A stretch of 37,979 bases of DNA from JBMTVN01 sp046047235 (GCA_046047235.1 JBJOII010000032.1:1-37979); one strand, 5' to 3'; numbered from the stretch's first letter, positions 23,177 through 32,953 are shown. Translations and numbers: made by a program. Notes: a model not told the origin generated them from the sequence alone.

Positions 23177-24805
23177 ATGCACAGCAGCTCCAAGCGCTAC
23201 CACGAATTCGATGCCCTCCGCAGCTTCGCCATGTTGCTCGGCATCGTCCTGCACGGCGCCCTCGCCTATACCTACCTCCCCATCTGGCCCGCCCAGGATA
23301 TCCACCAAAATCACCAGGCCTACAGCCTCCTGCAACACGCCATCCACGGCTTTCGTATGCCAGCCTTCTTCGTCATCAGCGGCTTCTTCACCGCCATGAT
23401 GTGGCAAAAGCGCGGCACCAAAGGCCTCCTCTCCCACCGCGCCAAACGCATCCTCCTCCCCCTCGCCCTCGGCACACTCACGCTCTCCCCGCTCATCTAC
23501 GGCATCAGCTACTGGGGTGGAATCGAAAAAAATAAACGCCCCGCCTCCGCCAACCATATCTGGAACGCCGCCCGAACCGGAAACCTCAGCACCCTCAAGC
23601 AACTCCTCCAGTCCGGCACCAACCCCAATGAACGTGATACCATGCGCATCGCCCCCCTCGAATGGGCCGCCATCGCCAACCAACCCGAAACGATCAGCTT
23701 CCTGGTCGAAAACGGCGCCAACGTCCATGGCGCCAATCCCGACGGCTCAACCGCCCTCCACTCAGCCGCTTTCTTCGGTCAGCTCGAAGCCGCCCAACGC
23801 CTCATCGACCTGGGCTGCAATCCCGATACCCGCAACCGCTTCAACCAAACACCCCTGGATTCCGCCCGCCTCGATATGTCCATCGTCCACGCCATCGGCG
23901 GCGCCATCAACCACCCCACCTCCGACCCGAACCTCCCCGCACGTCGCCAACAGGTCGCCGCCTACCTCGCCCCACTCACTTCCACCACCAACTCCCCCGC
24001 CCCCAACCCATCCAATGCCACCGCCACCAACTCGTTCCAACTCCCGGAAATCGTCCTCGCCGCCACCTTCATCCCCATCTTCCACCATCTCTGGTTCCTC
24101 TACTACCTCCTCTGGCTCATCGCCCTCTACCTCGTCACGAACTTCATCGCCCGCAAACTCAAACTCACTACCCCAAGCTGGCTCATCAAGACCCCCCACT
24201 GCCTCCTCTGGCTCATCCCGCTCACGCTCCTGCCCCAGCTGCTCATGACCCAAACCTTCGGCGTCGATACCGCCACCGGCATTCTCCCCTGGCCTCCAAC
24301 CCTGATCTACTACGCCGTCTTCTTCCTCTTCGGCACGCTCTGCTACGCCCGACCCGAATTCGAAGAACGCGCCGGTAAGAAATGGACCCTCTGGTTCGCC
24401 CTCGCCCTGCCCACCCTCCTCGCCGGACTCCATTTCCTCGAAACCCGCGAATCCAACCCCACAAGTCACCTGCTCTCCTCCCTCCTCGCCGCCACCTACG
24501 CATGGCTCATGTTCTTCGGCCTCACCGGACTCTTCCGCCAGTTTTTCTCCCGCGAAAACCCCCGCATCCGCTACCTCTCCGACTCCTCCTACTGGCTCTA
24601 CCTCGCCCACCTCCCCCTCATCATGAGCCTGCAAATCTGGACCTCCAACTGGAACGTCCACCACTTCCCCAAATTCATCCTCGTCTGCACCACCACCTTC
24701 GCCCTCCTCATCCTCATCTACGAATACGGTATCCGCTACTCCCCCATCGGCACTCTCCTCAATGGACCCAAAACACGCCCCGCCCCTGCCGACCCCAAAC
24801 GCTAA
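23177..24805 (+). CDS. Acyltransferase-3 membrane protein with inserted ankyrin repeats
   Basis: The 542-aa product begins like acyltransferase family 3 (OafA/MdoC type): FDALRSFAMLLGIVLHGALA, FRMPAFFVISGFFTAMMWQK and HRAKRILLPLALGTLTLSPL. After the third membrane segment (about 92-112) come ankyrin repeats (about 126-232: HIWNAARTGNLSTLKQLLQ, PLEWAAIANQPETISFLVE, STALHSAAFFGQLEAAQRLI). A Pro/Ser/Asn linker (265-290) leads back to the membrane part (HHLWFLYYLLWLIALYLV onward, about seven segments) and the C-terminal IRYSPIGTLLNG. The family moves acyl groups onto envelope sugars or lipids. With the N-terminus inside, the ankyrin insert would be periplasmic. Confidence 0.88.
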   Translation: MHSSSKRYHEFDALRSFAMLLGIVLHGALAYTYLPIWPAQDIHQNHQAYSLLQHAIHGFRMPAFFVISGFFTAMMWQKRGTKGLLSHRAKRILLPLALGTLTLSPLIYGISYWGGIEKNKRPASANHIWNAARTGNLSTLKQLLQSGTNPNERDTMRIAPLEWAAIANQPETISFLVENGANVHGANPDGSTALHSAAFFGQLEAAQRLIDLGCNPDTRNRFNQTPLDSARLDMSIVHAIGGAINHPTSDPNLPARRQQVAAYLAPLTSTTNSPAPNPSNATATNSFQLPEIVLAATFIPIFHHLWFLYYLLWLIALYLVTNFIARKLKLTTPSWLIKTPHCLLWLIPLTLLPQLLMTQTFGVDTATGILPWPPTLIYYAVFFLFGTLCYARPEFEERAGKKWTLWFALALPTLLAGLHFLETRESNPTSHLLSSLLAATYAWLMFFGLTGLFRQFFSRENPRIRYLSDSSYWLYLAHLPLIMSLQIWTSNWNVHHFPKFILVCTTTFALLILIYEYGIRYSPIGTLLNGPKTRPAPADPKR

Positions 24806-24829
24806 CCCGCCCAACCAGCCCAAAAGCAA

Positions 24830-24859
24830 CGGGCCGGGCACCCGAAGATGCCCGGCCCG
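24830..24859. terminator. Bidirectional terminator-like hairpin between convergent genes
   Basis: CGGGCCGGGCA (24830-24840) pairs perfectly with TGCCCGGCCCG (24849-24859) over an 8-nt loop. It lies between the acyltransferase stop (24805) and the converging stop at 24879. It has no T run, but the position and 11-bp GC-rich stem suit a shared terminator. Confidence 0.7.
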
Positions 24860-24878
24860 CGTGCAGTAACCCGACGAC

Positions 24879-27800
24879 CTAACGCCTCACGCGATAATAC
24901 TTGTCGCCCGCAGCACTGATCGGCTCCGTCACGGAACCGGATTGATTGCCCGTTCCAGTCCACGGACCGTCCAATGCGGGAGCCGTTTCCAACTCCCCAC
25001 CGTTGCCCCAGGTGATGGTTATATTCCCGCCGCTCATCGACGGCGCAGCAACCACCGGAGGATCCGCCGGCAGCTCCGGCTCAGCCACTGTCCGCGTCTG
25101 ATACGCCGACAGGGCCCCCGTCTGTGAACCACCAATCAATGCGCGCGATCCATCCGCATTCACGGTGAACCACTCCACACTCGCACCTCCCGACCCCTGG
25201 AAATACAGGAGACGGAACAAGTAGACTCCCGGCTGGCTGATGCTCAGCTGAAACAAGGTGTCCGATGCACTGCGCCCGCCATCATAGCTGCCCAAGGTCA
25301 GGTACCGCGGGTTGGTAGCATTACCCATCGTCACCTCGAAACCGTCATCGCTGTTCACCACCATGTTATACAAGCCCGTCTGCGTAAACTCGAGGTAGGT
25401 CAATACTTCCGCCGCAACCAGCTCCGAGGAATCAGTCAGTCCCGGAATGCCAGGAAGGTAGTCGTCCGGAACATTCTGCGGAGCCGGCGCAGCTGCATAG
25501 AACTGCCCCTCCGCCTGACTGTCCGCCGCCGTACCCCCCGTCACCTCCAGGTTAATAAACGGCAGGGCGAAGTAACCGTTTGACTCCGCCGGATACCCGT
25601 TGCCCGGCAGGGTCGGATCATGCTGCGACTGCCCCGCCGGCAACAACAACGCCGCCTCTGCCTCAGCAATAGACCCCATCGCCCCGCTCGCCAGCTGATG
25701 CGTCCTCCACCTCATCCCCTGCTCAGCACCCGTCCCCACAGGAGTCGCCAGAGCAGGCGGAATCTCCGTGTAAGCCGCGGTCGTGAAACCCCAGCTGTGA
25801 CTCACTGAACCACCCGCGGTATCCGCAAACTCCACCTGCAGGGTGTAGGCCGTCACTCCACTCAACAAACCAGGCGCATAACTCACTTTCGCCCCGTCTG
25901 CCGTGTCCGTCACCACCGCGGAAGCTGTCACATCCGCACCGTTAAACCATAGCTTCACCGTTCCCGCATCCACCGCACTGGCTCCGTCCACCAGCGTCAA
26001 CTCAACGGTCGGTTGCGCCGGAACGTCAACCTGCCCCGGAGAAGGATAAGCCGTTGCCACCACCGCGGCCGCATCCACACCTGAACTGTCAGGCACCACA
26101 AACAGAAGGTTGTGCTCCATGTTGTTCGCCGCCGTCAAAGCCGTCAGCCTCAGGATCTGTTGACCCGACAGCGCCACGGATACTGGATTCCCAAACGCAT
26201 CCGTCAACTGCGTCCACTGATACACCCCCAAGTTGCCGGTGCGCTGGATCAAAAGCGTGCCCAAAGCTGAGGTGTTGCCGCCAACAACCCGGTCGAGCTG
26301 CACAACCTGGTCCGCCGTCGCCGAAGCACGCAAATAGACAAGGTGTCGACCCGCAGCAAAACTGCGCGTGTAATTCAACCACTCACCCGCCTGAACCGCC
26401 GTCACCGTCCAGTCGTCCGCCGCACTCTGCACAAACTTGTCCCGTGCAAAATCCGCCGAAACCTCCAGGTCCACCGAGTCCGCACGAAACGCATTCGCAT
26501 CCGCAGGTGTCGTCTCAAAGTAGTCCACCCCCTGAACCCCAGCCTGAAAACCATAGTCCCCGGGAGCAGGATTCAAGATGAATTGACCACTGCCGTAATT
26601 GTAATCCTCCGATTCGATAGCCACACCCTGCGCCTCCACAAAGGTGTCAAAACTCAGATCGTTCGTGGCCTTCCTACCCGCCTGATCCGCCACAATAATC
26701 TGCCCCGAGTAAAACTTGTTCGGCTCAAACGAGGAGTAGGTCGCACTCCGGCTCTTCTCTGATCCAGTCACACTCAGTCCCGAACTCAAATCCTCCCCGT
26801 TCAGGATCAGACTGAATCCAGACACCGGCAGGGTGTTCGTAGAAGCCGACTCCAAACTTGCCTGAAAGGACAACCCCGCTGCCGCATCATGAAACATCGA
26901 ATTCTCCGGAATCGAAACCCCGGTAATCGAAGGCGGTAAGTTATCAATCGAACCCGGAGGAAATACCGCCTCGTTCTTAAACCCAAACCAGTCCACATCC
27001 AACGCCCAGTTCTGGTCGGTCGCCGGACCGCCCATCGCCAAATAGTTCTCCACCTCCACGTCCTTCCCCGTCCCCATCGTGATCTTGAACACCTGCGGCG
27101 TCAGCACCCCGTCCAGAAATATGAAGACCTCATGGGTCGCAACATTCGCCGGATCCTTCCGGATCACCATGTAAATCTCATGCCAGTCCGTCGGATCAAA
27201 TGCCACCAGATTGGTCGCCGTCCCCTCTCCAAAATCCACGTTGTTGCTCGGTAAATTTCCGTTCTTCTCGTTCATCGTCAGACCGGAAAAGTTCGCCGTC
27301 GGCCCCGTCCCCACGTTGTCATTCGGTAAGGTCAGCGAAAACGCCAAAGCCCCAGCCGGATGATCCGCCGTCCCATCCCCACCCTGCCGGATCACAAAGT
27401 TCCCCTTGCCGTCATTCCACGTCACATACCCGTCACCCCCAGCCGGATACGGCTGCGGCCCCGCCCCGCCCTGCCCGTCCGGATGCAACGGATCAATTAA
27501 AAACTCCCCGCCAACACTCGCCTTGGCAGCGGTCGGAATCCGCGCACGAAAGGTCAGCGTCATCCCCGTGTCCATCATGATGTCCGCGTTCTCCGGCGCA
27601 TCCACCGCATTGTCATGGCCGAAATAGACCTTCCGGTTGCTCGGATCTCCGCTATACCCGAAATCACGCGGATCACCCGTGTCCTGTAAACGAAGGAAAT
27701 CAGCTCCCCCATCATTGAGCAGCGATACACCCCCAGGCCGGTTCCCATCCCCGAACACCCCTCCCAACTCCGACCCGTCAAACGCATCCGACCCGTTGTT

Positions 27801-27980
27801 GTGACTCCACGTCCCGTCCAACCACGAAAACGAAGTGTCGTCACCCACAACCCGCTGATCAGCATCAAAAAGATAACTCCAACCCCCTGGAGGATCTGGA
27901 TAGGCAATCGCCCCCTTCACACAAACCGACGTAACTACAACCAAAAACGCGACGTAGGTGGATACAAGTCTCCTATACAT
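24879..27980 (-). CDS. Large secreted multidomain protein (lectin-like, CBM6-like, PA14-like)
   Basis: About 1033 aa from MYRRLVSTYV with a signal peptide (VAFLVVVTSVCVKGAIA). Order: a jelly-roll/LamG-like region (about 25-340), an Ig-like stretch, a CBM6-like domain (about 470-640; VQAGEWLNYTRSFAAGRHLV), a Big-like domain (about 650-740) and a PA14-like domain (about 800-980; TQTGLYNMVVNSDDGFEVTM, PGVYLFRLLYFQGSGGASVE). The tail (ITITWGNGGELETAPALDGP) is a short beta repeat. These are carbohydrate or adhesion modules; no catalytic domain was recognised. ATG 27980 has GAGGAG 8 nt upstream; the longer frame to 28055 starts inside the promoter. Confidence 0.8.
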   Translation of the reverse strand: MYRRLVSTYVAFLVVVTSVCVKGAIAYPDPPGGWSYLFDADQRVVGDDTSFSWLDGTWSHNNGSDAFDGSELGGVFGDGNRPGGVSLLNDGGADFLRLQDTGDPRDFGYSGDPSNRKVYFGHDNAVDAPENADIMMDTGMTLTFRARIPTAAKASVGGEFLIDPLHPDGQGGAGPQPYPAGGDGYVTWNDGKGNFVIRQGGDGTADHPAGALAFSLTLPNDNVGTGPTANFSGLTMNEKNGNLPSNNVDFGEGTATNLVAFDPTDWHEIYMVIRKDPANVATHEVFIFLDGVLTPQVFKITMGTGKDVEVENYLAMGGPATDQNWALDVDWFGFKNEAVFPPGSIDNLPPSITGVSIPENSMFHDAAAGLSFQASLESASTNTLPVSGFSLILNGEDLSSGLSVTGSEKSRSATYSSFEPNKFYSGQIIVADQAGRKATNDLSFDTFVEAQGVAIESEDYNYGSGQFILNPAPGDYGFQAGVQGVDYFETTPADANAFRADSVDLEVSADFARDKFVQSAADDWTVTAVQAGEWLNYTRSFAAGRHLVYLRASATADQVVQLDRVVGGNTSALGTLLIQRTGNLGVYQWTQLTDAFGNPVSVALSGQQILRLTALTAANNMEHNLLFVVPDSSGVDAAAVVATAYPSPGQVDVPAQPTVELTLVDGASAVDAGTVKLWFNGADVTASAVVTDTADGAKVSYAPGLLSGVTAYTLQVEFADTAGGSVSHSWGFTTAAYTEIPPALATPVGTGAEQGMRWRTHQLASGAMGSIAEAEAALLLPAGQSQHDPTLPGNGYPAESNGYFALPFINLEVTGGTAADSQAEGQFYAAAPAPQNVPDDYLPGIPGLTDSSELVAAEVLTYLEFTQTGLYNMVVNSDDGFEVTMGNATNPRYLTLGSYDGGRSASDTLFQLSISQPGVYLFRLLYFQGSGGASVEWFTVNADGSRALIGGSQTGALSAYQTRTVAEPELPADPPVVAAPSMSGGNITITWGNGGELETAPALDGPWTGTGNQSGSVTEPISAAGDKYYRVRR

Positions 27981-28026
27981 GGAATAACTCCTCTGGTTAG
28001 TTGTTCGAACTAAGGCTTGATCGTAA

Positions 28027-28055
28027 TGAATAGTTACCGCGACATGGCCTGTCAA
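28027..28055 (-). promoter_or_regulatory. Sigma-70-like promoter of the secreted PA14 protein
   Basis: On the minus strand TTGACA (28055-28050), a 17-bp spacer and TATTCA (28032-28027) lie about 47 bp before the chosen start at 27980, which also has a strong ribosome site. The -35 is perfect, the -10 is weak (3 of 6). The remaining 284 bp to the aldehyde dehydrogenase end hold no gene I can support. Confidence 0.5.
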
Positions 28056-28339
28056 TGGCCGACAGATTCGGTAACGTTATCGAAGCAGCACTCAACTTCA
28101 ACGTAAGTAGGTGCAGTTATCCCTAAACACTCACCCCCTGACTCCCCCACCGAAGCGGTTGAAGAAACAGTGCGACCGGAGGGGCGTAGCGAATGGAACC
28201 CGGCCAAGGAATGCGCAGCAGAAACAGCTGAGCCTGCTTCTGTGGAGGCTGACGCCAGCCAGGCCCCGTGCAGCAGGCACAACGCTAGACAAGTTATTAA
28301 ACTATTCCACCAGCAACCCGGAGAAGCACAAGCCCCCCG

Positions 28340-29773
28340 CTACCAAGCCCGCTCAATACTCCGCCGACGCCACAAGAACTCAAACATGTTCCCCTCATGC
28401 GGCTGATCCCACGAAATCTTCATCGTCGGAATCGGTCCCAAATTCAGCCGCTCAATCAACGCGCTGTCCAACAAAGCCTCCGTAAACCCGGGATCCTTCG
28501 TAATCGCCGTCACCACCAGACTCGGCCCGATCTTCGACAACATCTCCTCTTGCGGCACCTCCACCACACTGGCATACGGACACAAAAACTCCCGGTTCGC
28601 CAGGGGATGCTCAAAGGAATCACAGCGCACGACCGTAGGCCGAAGATAGACACCGCCGTCTAACTCCACCTTGCGCGATCCATCCCGATACTTCGCCGTG
28701 CAATCCTCCGCACCAGCCACCTTCAAATCCTGCTCAATCGCACCATCGATATACTCCGCCATCTTCGGATTCGCAAAACCACTCAAACGCGCTCCCTCGT
28801 CCTCCGGACTCGTCGGAACAATCGGCCCCAGCCTCTTCGCCAGTGCATCCGCAATCTCCGCACCATACTTCGGAACCACCACCGCACTCGCATTGATACA
28901 GGAACGCCCCCCATTCTCGGAGATGCTAGCCACCATCAAGTCAATGTAGTCCTCCCACCGCTCCACCTCGTCCTCACCCAACAGGATCTTGCTAAACCCG
29001 GGCCCGTGAACCTGCACCGCCGGGTTGTTCGCATATTGTTCAGTCGTGTTCCGATCACCAAAAATCAAAGCCCGACCACACGATCGCAATATCTCCCCCG
29101 CACCCTCGTGATCCGTCGGATAAAAGCCAAATGCCTCCTCCGGCACCCCCGCCGCCAAAAAGGCCTGAATCAACCGATACGGCGTCCACGGCTCTTCCCG
29201 CCCCGGCTTGATAATCACCGGCGTCTTCAACGCAATCGCCGGTAACCACAACGAATTCACCGCCGGAGAATTGCTCGGCATCACCAAACCCAGCGCCTGC
29301 GTCGTCGGATATAAACTGATCCGCGTCCCAAATTGCTCACCATACCCACGGTCAATAATCCCCAAATCCAAACCCCGCGTCAGCCCCGTCAACACGGTCT
29401 CCATGTGCGTCAACGCATAGTGGATCTTCTCCATGTTCTTTCGCACCATCACCCACGGCAAACCGCTCGTCCGGGACAAGGTCTCCACATACTCCTGCGC
29501 ACTCTGCGTATGCCCCCCATCCCCCAACGGCAACGTCCCATTCAAAAAGTGCTCCCCCGCCTTCGCCGTCAATGCCACCAGCTCCGCCACGCTAAACCGC
29601 TTCAACGCCGCGCGCGCCAATTCAATCTTCCGCAAATCCTTGCGGATAATCCCCGCGTTCACAATCGATACCGAGGCCTTCACCTCGCCCGACCGATGAT
29701 CCTTCACCTCAACGCGATCCAAACTCGAATAAGAACGCCCCAATCGCAGGGCAGGTATATGTGGCTCTGACAT
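28340..29773 (-). CDS. Aldehyde dehydrogenase family protein (EhpG/LuxC-like acyl reductase)
   Basis: The 477-aa product has the ALDH fold with LGLVMPSNSPAVNSLWLPAI, KTPVIIKPGREEPWTPYRLI and the catalytic Cys in NGGRSCINAS. The family usually oxidises aldehydes, but members beside an adenylating enzyme work in reverse, reducing an activated carboxylate to an aldehyde (EhpF/EhpG in phenazine modification, LuxE/LuxC in bioluminescence). Here the adenylating enzyme is two genes upstream in the same operon, so the reductive role is preferred. It starts 2 bp after the stop of the small membrane protein. Substrate unknown. Confidence 0.8.
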   Translation of the reverse strand: MSEPHIPALRLGRSYSSLDRVEVKDHRSGEVKASVSIVNAGIIRKDLRKIELARAALKRFSVAELVALTAKAGEHFLNGTLPLGDGGHTQSAQEYVETLSRTSGLPWVMVRKNMEKIHYALTHMETVLTGLTRGLDLGIIDRGYGEQFGTRISLYPTTQALGLVMPSNSPAVNSLWLPAIALKTPVIIKPGREEPWTPYRLIQAFLAAGVPEEAFGFYPTDHEGAGEILRSCGRALIFGDRNTTEQYANNPAVQVHGPGFSKILLGEDEVERWEDYIDLMVASISENGGRSCINASAVVVPKYGAEIADALAKRLGPIVPTSPEDEGARLSGFANPKMAEYIDGAIEQDLKVAGAEDCTAKYRDGSRKVELDGGVYLRPTVVRCDSFEHPLANREFLCPYASVVEVPQEEMLSKIGPSLVVTAITKDPGFTEALLDSALIERLNLGPIPTMKISWDQPHEGNMFEFLWRRRSIERAW

Positions 29774-29775
29774 GT

Positions 29776-30204
29776 CTATGGTTTACTAGGCTTAATCGGA
29801 CGTCCCAACAAACGGTCAACCCCGGTCCAAGCCAGCAAAGCCAGCCCCACCGGTGTCCCAAAAATCGGCGTCGGCACTGCCGCCAAACCACCCAGTAACG
29901 TGGCCAGCACCACCGCACGCCCCCAACGATCCCGCTTCAAATGGCGCTGTATCACCACCGAAGGCAGAAAAACGGTCAAAAAACACAACGGCACCGTCAA
30001 CCACCACCCCATCACCGCCCAGTCAGCAAAGGTCCAGAGATTGTCAACGGTCACCAGTAGCAAGGCCGACAACGGATGCACCGGCGCCGCCCGGGGATGC
30101 ATCGGATCAGGCTCCATCTTCACCGGTCGCACCGGCTCCTCAACCCCATCACCCGCCTCAACTCTTTCCTCGCGCATACCCCAACCAACTCCCTCCCACG
30201 CCAT
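29776..30204 (-). CDS. Small polytopic membrane protein of unknown function
   Basis: The 142-aa product has a charged N-terminus (1-43), then hydrophobic stretches at about 44-85 (ALLLVTVDNLWTFADWAVMG, WWLTVPLCFLTVFLPSVVIQ) and 97-132 (AVVLATLLGGLAAVPTPIFG, LALLAWTGVDRLLG), about four segments. No family is recognised. It lies 26 bp after the adenylating enzyme gene and 2 bp before the aldehyde dehydrogenase gene, so it may anchor this pair at the membrane. A later start (for example M30) is possible. Confidence 0.65.
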   Translation of the reverse strand: MAWEGVGWGMREERVEAGDGVEEPVRPVKMEPDPMHPRAAPVHPLSALLLVTVDNLWTFADWAVMGWWLTVPLCFLTVFLPSVVIQRHLKRDRWGRAVVLATLLGGLAAVPTPIFGTPVGLALLAWTGVDRLLGRPIKPSKP

Positions 30205-30230
30205 CCGTCGACCCCGAATTTACAGCCGGA

Positions 30231-31319
30231 TCAATAGACCCCCTCGACAATCTGCTTGGTCATCGCCCCAAACGGACGCACCTCAGCTACCCCATCCCAC
30301 GCATAAGGCCCTCGTGCCGGACGCCGAATCGCCTCGTCCCGCTCCAAAAACCGCGGCATGAAAAACTCCTTGGTTAAGGTCGTCAACTCCACCCGACCCC
30401 ACCCCTGATACTCCACCAGCTTGTCCGTCTGCTCCGGATCCACCACCCGTAAAACCGCCCTCGGCTGCGGCGCATAATACGTAATCGAAAACTCATCCTC
30501 CGGAACTAACGGCACGCTCGCCGCCAACCCCATCAAGGTGTTGCCATACGTTGGATAAAAGCCAATTCGACCCTCCAAGACCTCCTCGACGATATAACGC
30601 ACATACTGCGGCGCCATGGTCGTCCCCCCACAAAACACCCCGCGAATCCCCGCATCATACAAGTCCACCTTCTCCGCAATCGCCTCCAACAACTTGGGTG
30701 TGGTGAACAAGCCCGCAATCTTTCGGTGCTTCAACAAGGTCACCGCCTGATCCACCACGTGCTCCATGTAACCCCGCGCTTGCTCAAACTGCTTCTGCGC
30801 AATCACCTTCTTCACCCAGCGCGGATCCAAATCCACAAAATAACAGGGACTCCCCCGGAAATTCGCCAAATGCTCAATCGCCAACCGTAACCGACGCGGC
30901 CCCGTAGGCCCCACCATCATCCACGCCACACCCCGGGGAAAATGCTCGTCCGATACTTTTCCAGAGAATTCCTCGTAATCCACCTTGTAATCGTTCCAGC
31001 CAATCCGCTGCTTCGGCATCCCCGTCGTCCCCCCCGTCTCAAAAATGTTGTAGGGCTTCCCCTTGAACGCCGCCGGCACCCACACCTCCGGTTGCTGGTC
31101 CCGCAACCACTCGTCCTGAAAATGCGGAAACCGCCCCAGCAAATCATCAAAGCTCTTCACCTCCTCACGCGGATCCCACCCCGCCTTCGCCGCCCAACCC
31201 AACCAGAAGGGACACCCCGTCTCCGGACTAAAATGCCACCCGATAATCTCCCGCACATGCGCATCCAACCGCTCACGTGCCTGCAAACAATCCGACTCAG
31301 CAACCGAAGGTATACTCAT
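30231..31319 (-). CDS. Adenylate-forming enzyme (PaaK/LuxE/EhpF-like)
   Basis: The 362-aa product has the ATP-binding motif FETGGTTGMPKQRIGWNDYK and a second conserved region VELTTLTKEFFMPRFLERDE with the Asp expected to contact ribose. At 362 aa it is shorter than acyl-CoA ligases and lacks most of the mobile C-terminal domain, as in LuxE and EhpF. It would activate a carboxylic acid as acyl-AMP for the aldehyde dehydrogenase encoded downstream. AGGA lies 6 nt before ATG 31319. It follows the second PQQ gene by 44 bp. Confidence 0.78.
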   Translation of the reverse strand: MSIPSVAESDCLQARERLDAHVREIIGWHFSPETGCPFWLGWAAKAGWDPREEVKSFDDLLGRFPHFQDEWLRDQQPEVWVPAAFKGKPYNIFETGGTTGMPKQRIGWNDYKVDYEEFSGKVSDEHFPRGVAWMMVGPTGPRRLRLAIEHLANFRGSPCYFVDLDPRWVKKVIAQKQFEQARGYMEHVVDQAVTLLKHRKIAGLFTTPKLLEAIAEKVDLYDAGIRGVFCGGTTMAPQYVRYIVEEVLEGRIGFYPTYGNTLMGLAASVPLVPEDEFSITYYAPQPRAVLRVVDPEQTDKLVEYQGWGRVELTTLTKEFFMPRFLERDEAIRRPARGPYAWDGVAEVRPFGAMTKQIVEGVY

Positions 31320-31363
31320 AGCTCATCCTAACTACTCTCGAACTCCCTAAATGCAAGTCCCTC

Positions 31364-32953
31364 CTACTGGCCGGCTTTGTCACTGCCCAACTTGGCCCGC
31401 TCAGTGTCGTAAAAGGCATACAAATGCGTGTTGGACTGCAAATACACCACGCCATTCGCCACCACCGGCGTGCCATATACCGGCGCGTTCAAGTAGGCCT
31501 CACTCAAAACCTTCTTCTCCTTCGCCGCCGCCAGGACCACAAAGTCCCCATCCTCATCCCCCACATACACCTTCCCGTCCGCCACAAGGGTCGAACCCCA
31601 CATGTGCGCCTTCATGTCGTGCGTCCAATACAACTCCCCCGTCTCAGCGTCCAAACAATGCACAAACCCCGAAAAATCACCCACAAACAACAACCCCGTC
31701 TCCGGATCGATCGACACCGTGGAAATGCTACGGTGAATTCCCTTGTACTCCCAGATCGTCGCCGTCTGCGTCACATCCCCCTTCTGCGTCGCATCCACAC
31801 AAACCAAACGTCCCACTCCCTCCCCATGCTCGGGATCCTGCCCAATCGCCACATACACCCGGTTCTTATAAAACACCGGGGTCGCGTTAATCTCACTCGG
31901 ACCCTCCGCCGCCGGATACTTGATCACCTTGCCATCCTTCTCCTTATACTCCGGCGGATTGCCGTCATACTTCCAAATAGTCTTCAACCACGACGTCTCA
32001 TCGTCCGCCTTCGGCAACGCCTCAAACGCATAGAGCCACCCGTCACCACCACCAAAGAAAACCTGCGGCTTGCCATCCACCACACCCGCCGACGCCGAAC
32101 TCCACTGCCCATGAAAAATACGCGGCCCAATCCCCGCATCATCCTCACCCGCAAACTCTCCAGTGCGCTTGTCCAATGCAATGAAACTGGGAGACAACGG
32201 CGACGGCACATTCACATGCGTCCAGTCCTGACCGTTGGAAGTACACACATACACCAAATCACCCACAATCAAAGGTGAGCTGTTCGATGCATTGTGCGGA
32301 AATACCCCCAAGTCATCCATCATGTCATACACCCACAGAATATCCGCATCCTTGGCCCCGATCTTCGCCGGAGGATTCCCCGTGTCCTTCACCACGTAAT
32401 CCGCCTCACCCTGAAACCCGTCATTCCCATCCGCCATCCCGTCCAAATCCAAACAAATCACCTCGCACCGGCTGGTCACCAAATACACATGATCCCCCTC
32501 CACCTTGCAGGACGATAGGATTCCCAGGTTCTCCCAGTCATTCACCTTGCCAGACTTCAACTTCGGCACCACCAGCTGCCACAAAAACTCCCCCGTCTTT
32601 TCATCCAGACACAGCAGGATGCTGCGGTCACCCTCATGCTGCGGATCCCGTAAACCATCATTGTTCGTCCCCACCAATACCCGCCCCTGCGATACGGTCA
32701 CGTTGCCATAACTCTGACTCCCCAACGTCGTCACCCACCTCACGTTCTTCGTGGTGGCCATGTCAATGTCCTCGGACCCGCGCTTATATTCCCCCGGCTC
32801 AAACCGGTCCGGCAAACCCTTGGCCGGTGAATACATGTTCTTCTCCGGTGTCCCACCCCACTGCGCCCAGTCCTGCGCCCTCACCAACCCCACACCACCC
32901 ATCACCGCAAGAACCGCACAGCCTCGCACCAGCTTCGTCAATCCACTGTTCAT
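31364..32953 (-). CDS. Secreted PQQ-like beta-propeller protein
   Basis: About 529 aa from MNSGLTKLVRG with a signal peptide ending near LVRAQ. Repeated blades follow the PQQ pattern (LLCLDEKTGEFLWQLVVP, FIALDKRTGEFAGE, VHCLDAETGELYWTHDM). ATG 32953 has GGAG 9 nt upstream, whereas ATG 32968 has none. True quinoprotein dehydrogenases carry a Glu/Asn/Asp active site and a disulfide ring I cannot identify, so it may be structural or scaffolding. It follows the first PQQ gene by 64 bp. Confidence 0.85.
   Translation of the reverse strand: MNSGLTKLVRGCAVLAVMGGVGLVRAQDWAQWGGTPEKNMYSPAKGLPDRFEPGEYKRGSEDIDMATTKNVRWVTTLGSQSYGNVTVSQGRVLVGTNNDGLRDPQHEGDRSILLCLDEKTGEFLWQLVVPKLKSGKVNDWENLGILSSCKVEGDHVYLVTSRCEVICLDLDGMADGNDGFQGEADYVVKDTGNPPAKIGAKDADILWVYDMMDDLGVFPHNASNSSPLIVGDLVYVCTSNGQDWTHVNVPSPLSPSFIALDKRTGEFAGEDDAGIGPRIFHGQWSSASAGVVDGKPQVFFGGGDGWLYAFEALPKADDETSWLKTIWKYDGNPPEYKEKDGKVIKYPAAEGPSEINATPVFYKNRVYVAIGQDPEHGEGVGRLVCVDATQKGDVTQTATIWEYKGIHRSISTVSIDPETGLLFVGDFSGFVHCLDAETGELYWTHDMKAHMWGSTLVADGKVYVGDEDGDFVVLAAAKEKKVLSEAYLNAPVYGTPVVANGVVYLQSNTHLYAFYDTERAKLGSDKAGQ

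Noticed and set aside
27981..28055. N-terminal extension of the PA14 protein
   Set aside because: The extra 25 codons cover the -35/-10 elements and the ribosome site; the signal peptide begins at 27980.
28052..28282. A 76-aa minus-strand protein between the PA14 and ALDH genes
   Set aside because: No motif, and its end overlaps the promoter of the PA14 gene; treated as spacer.
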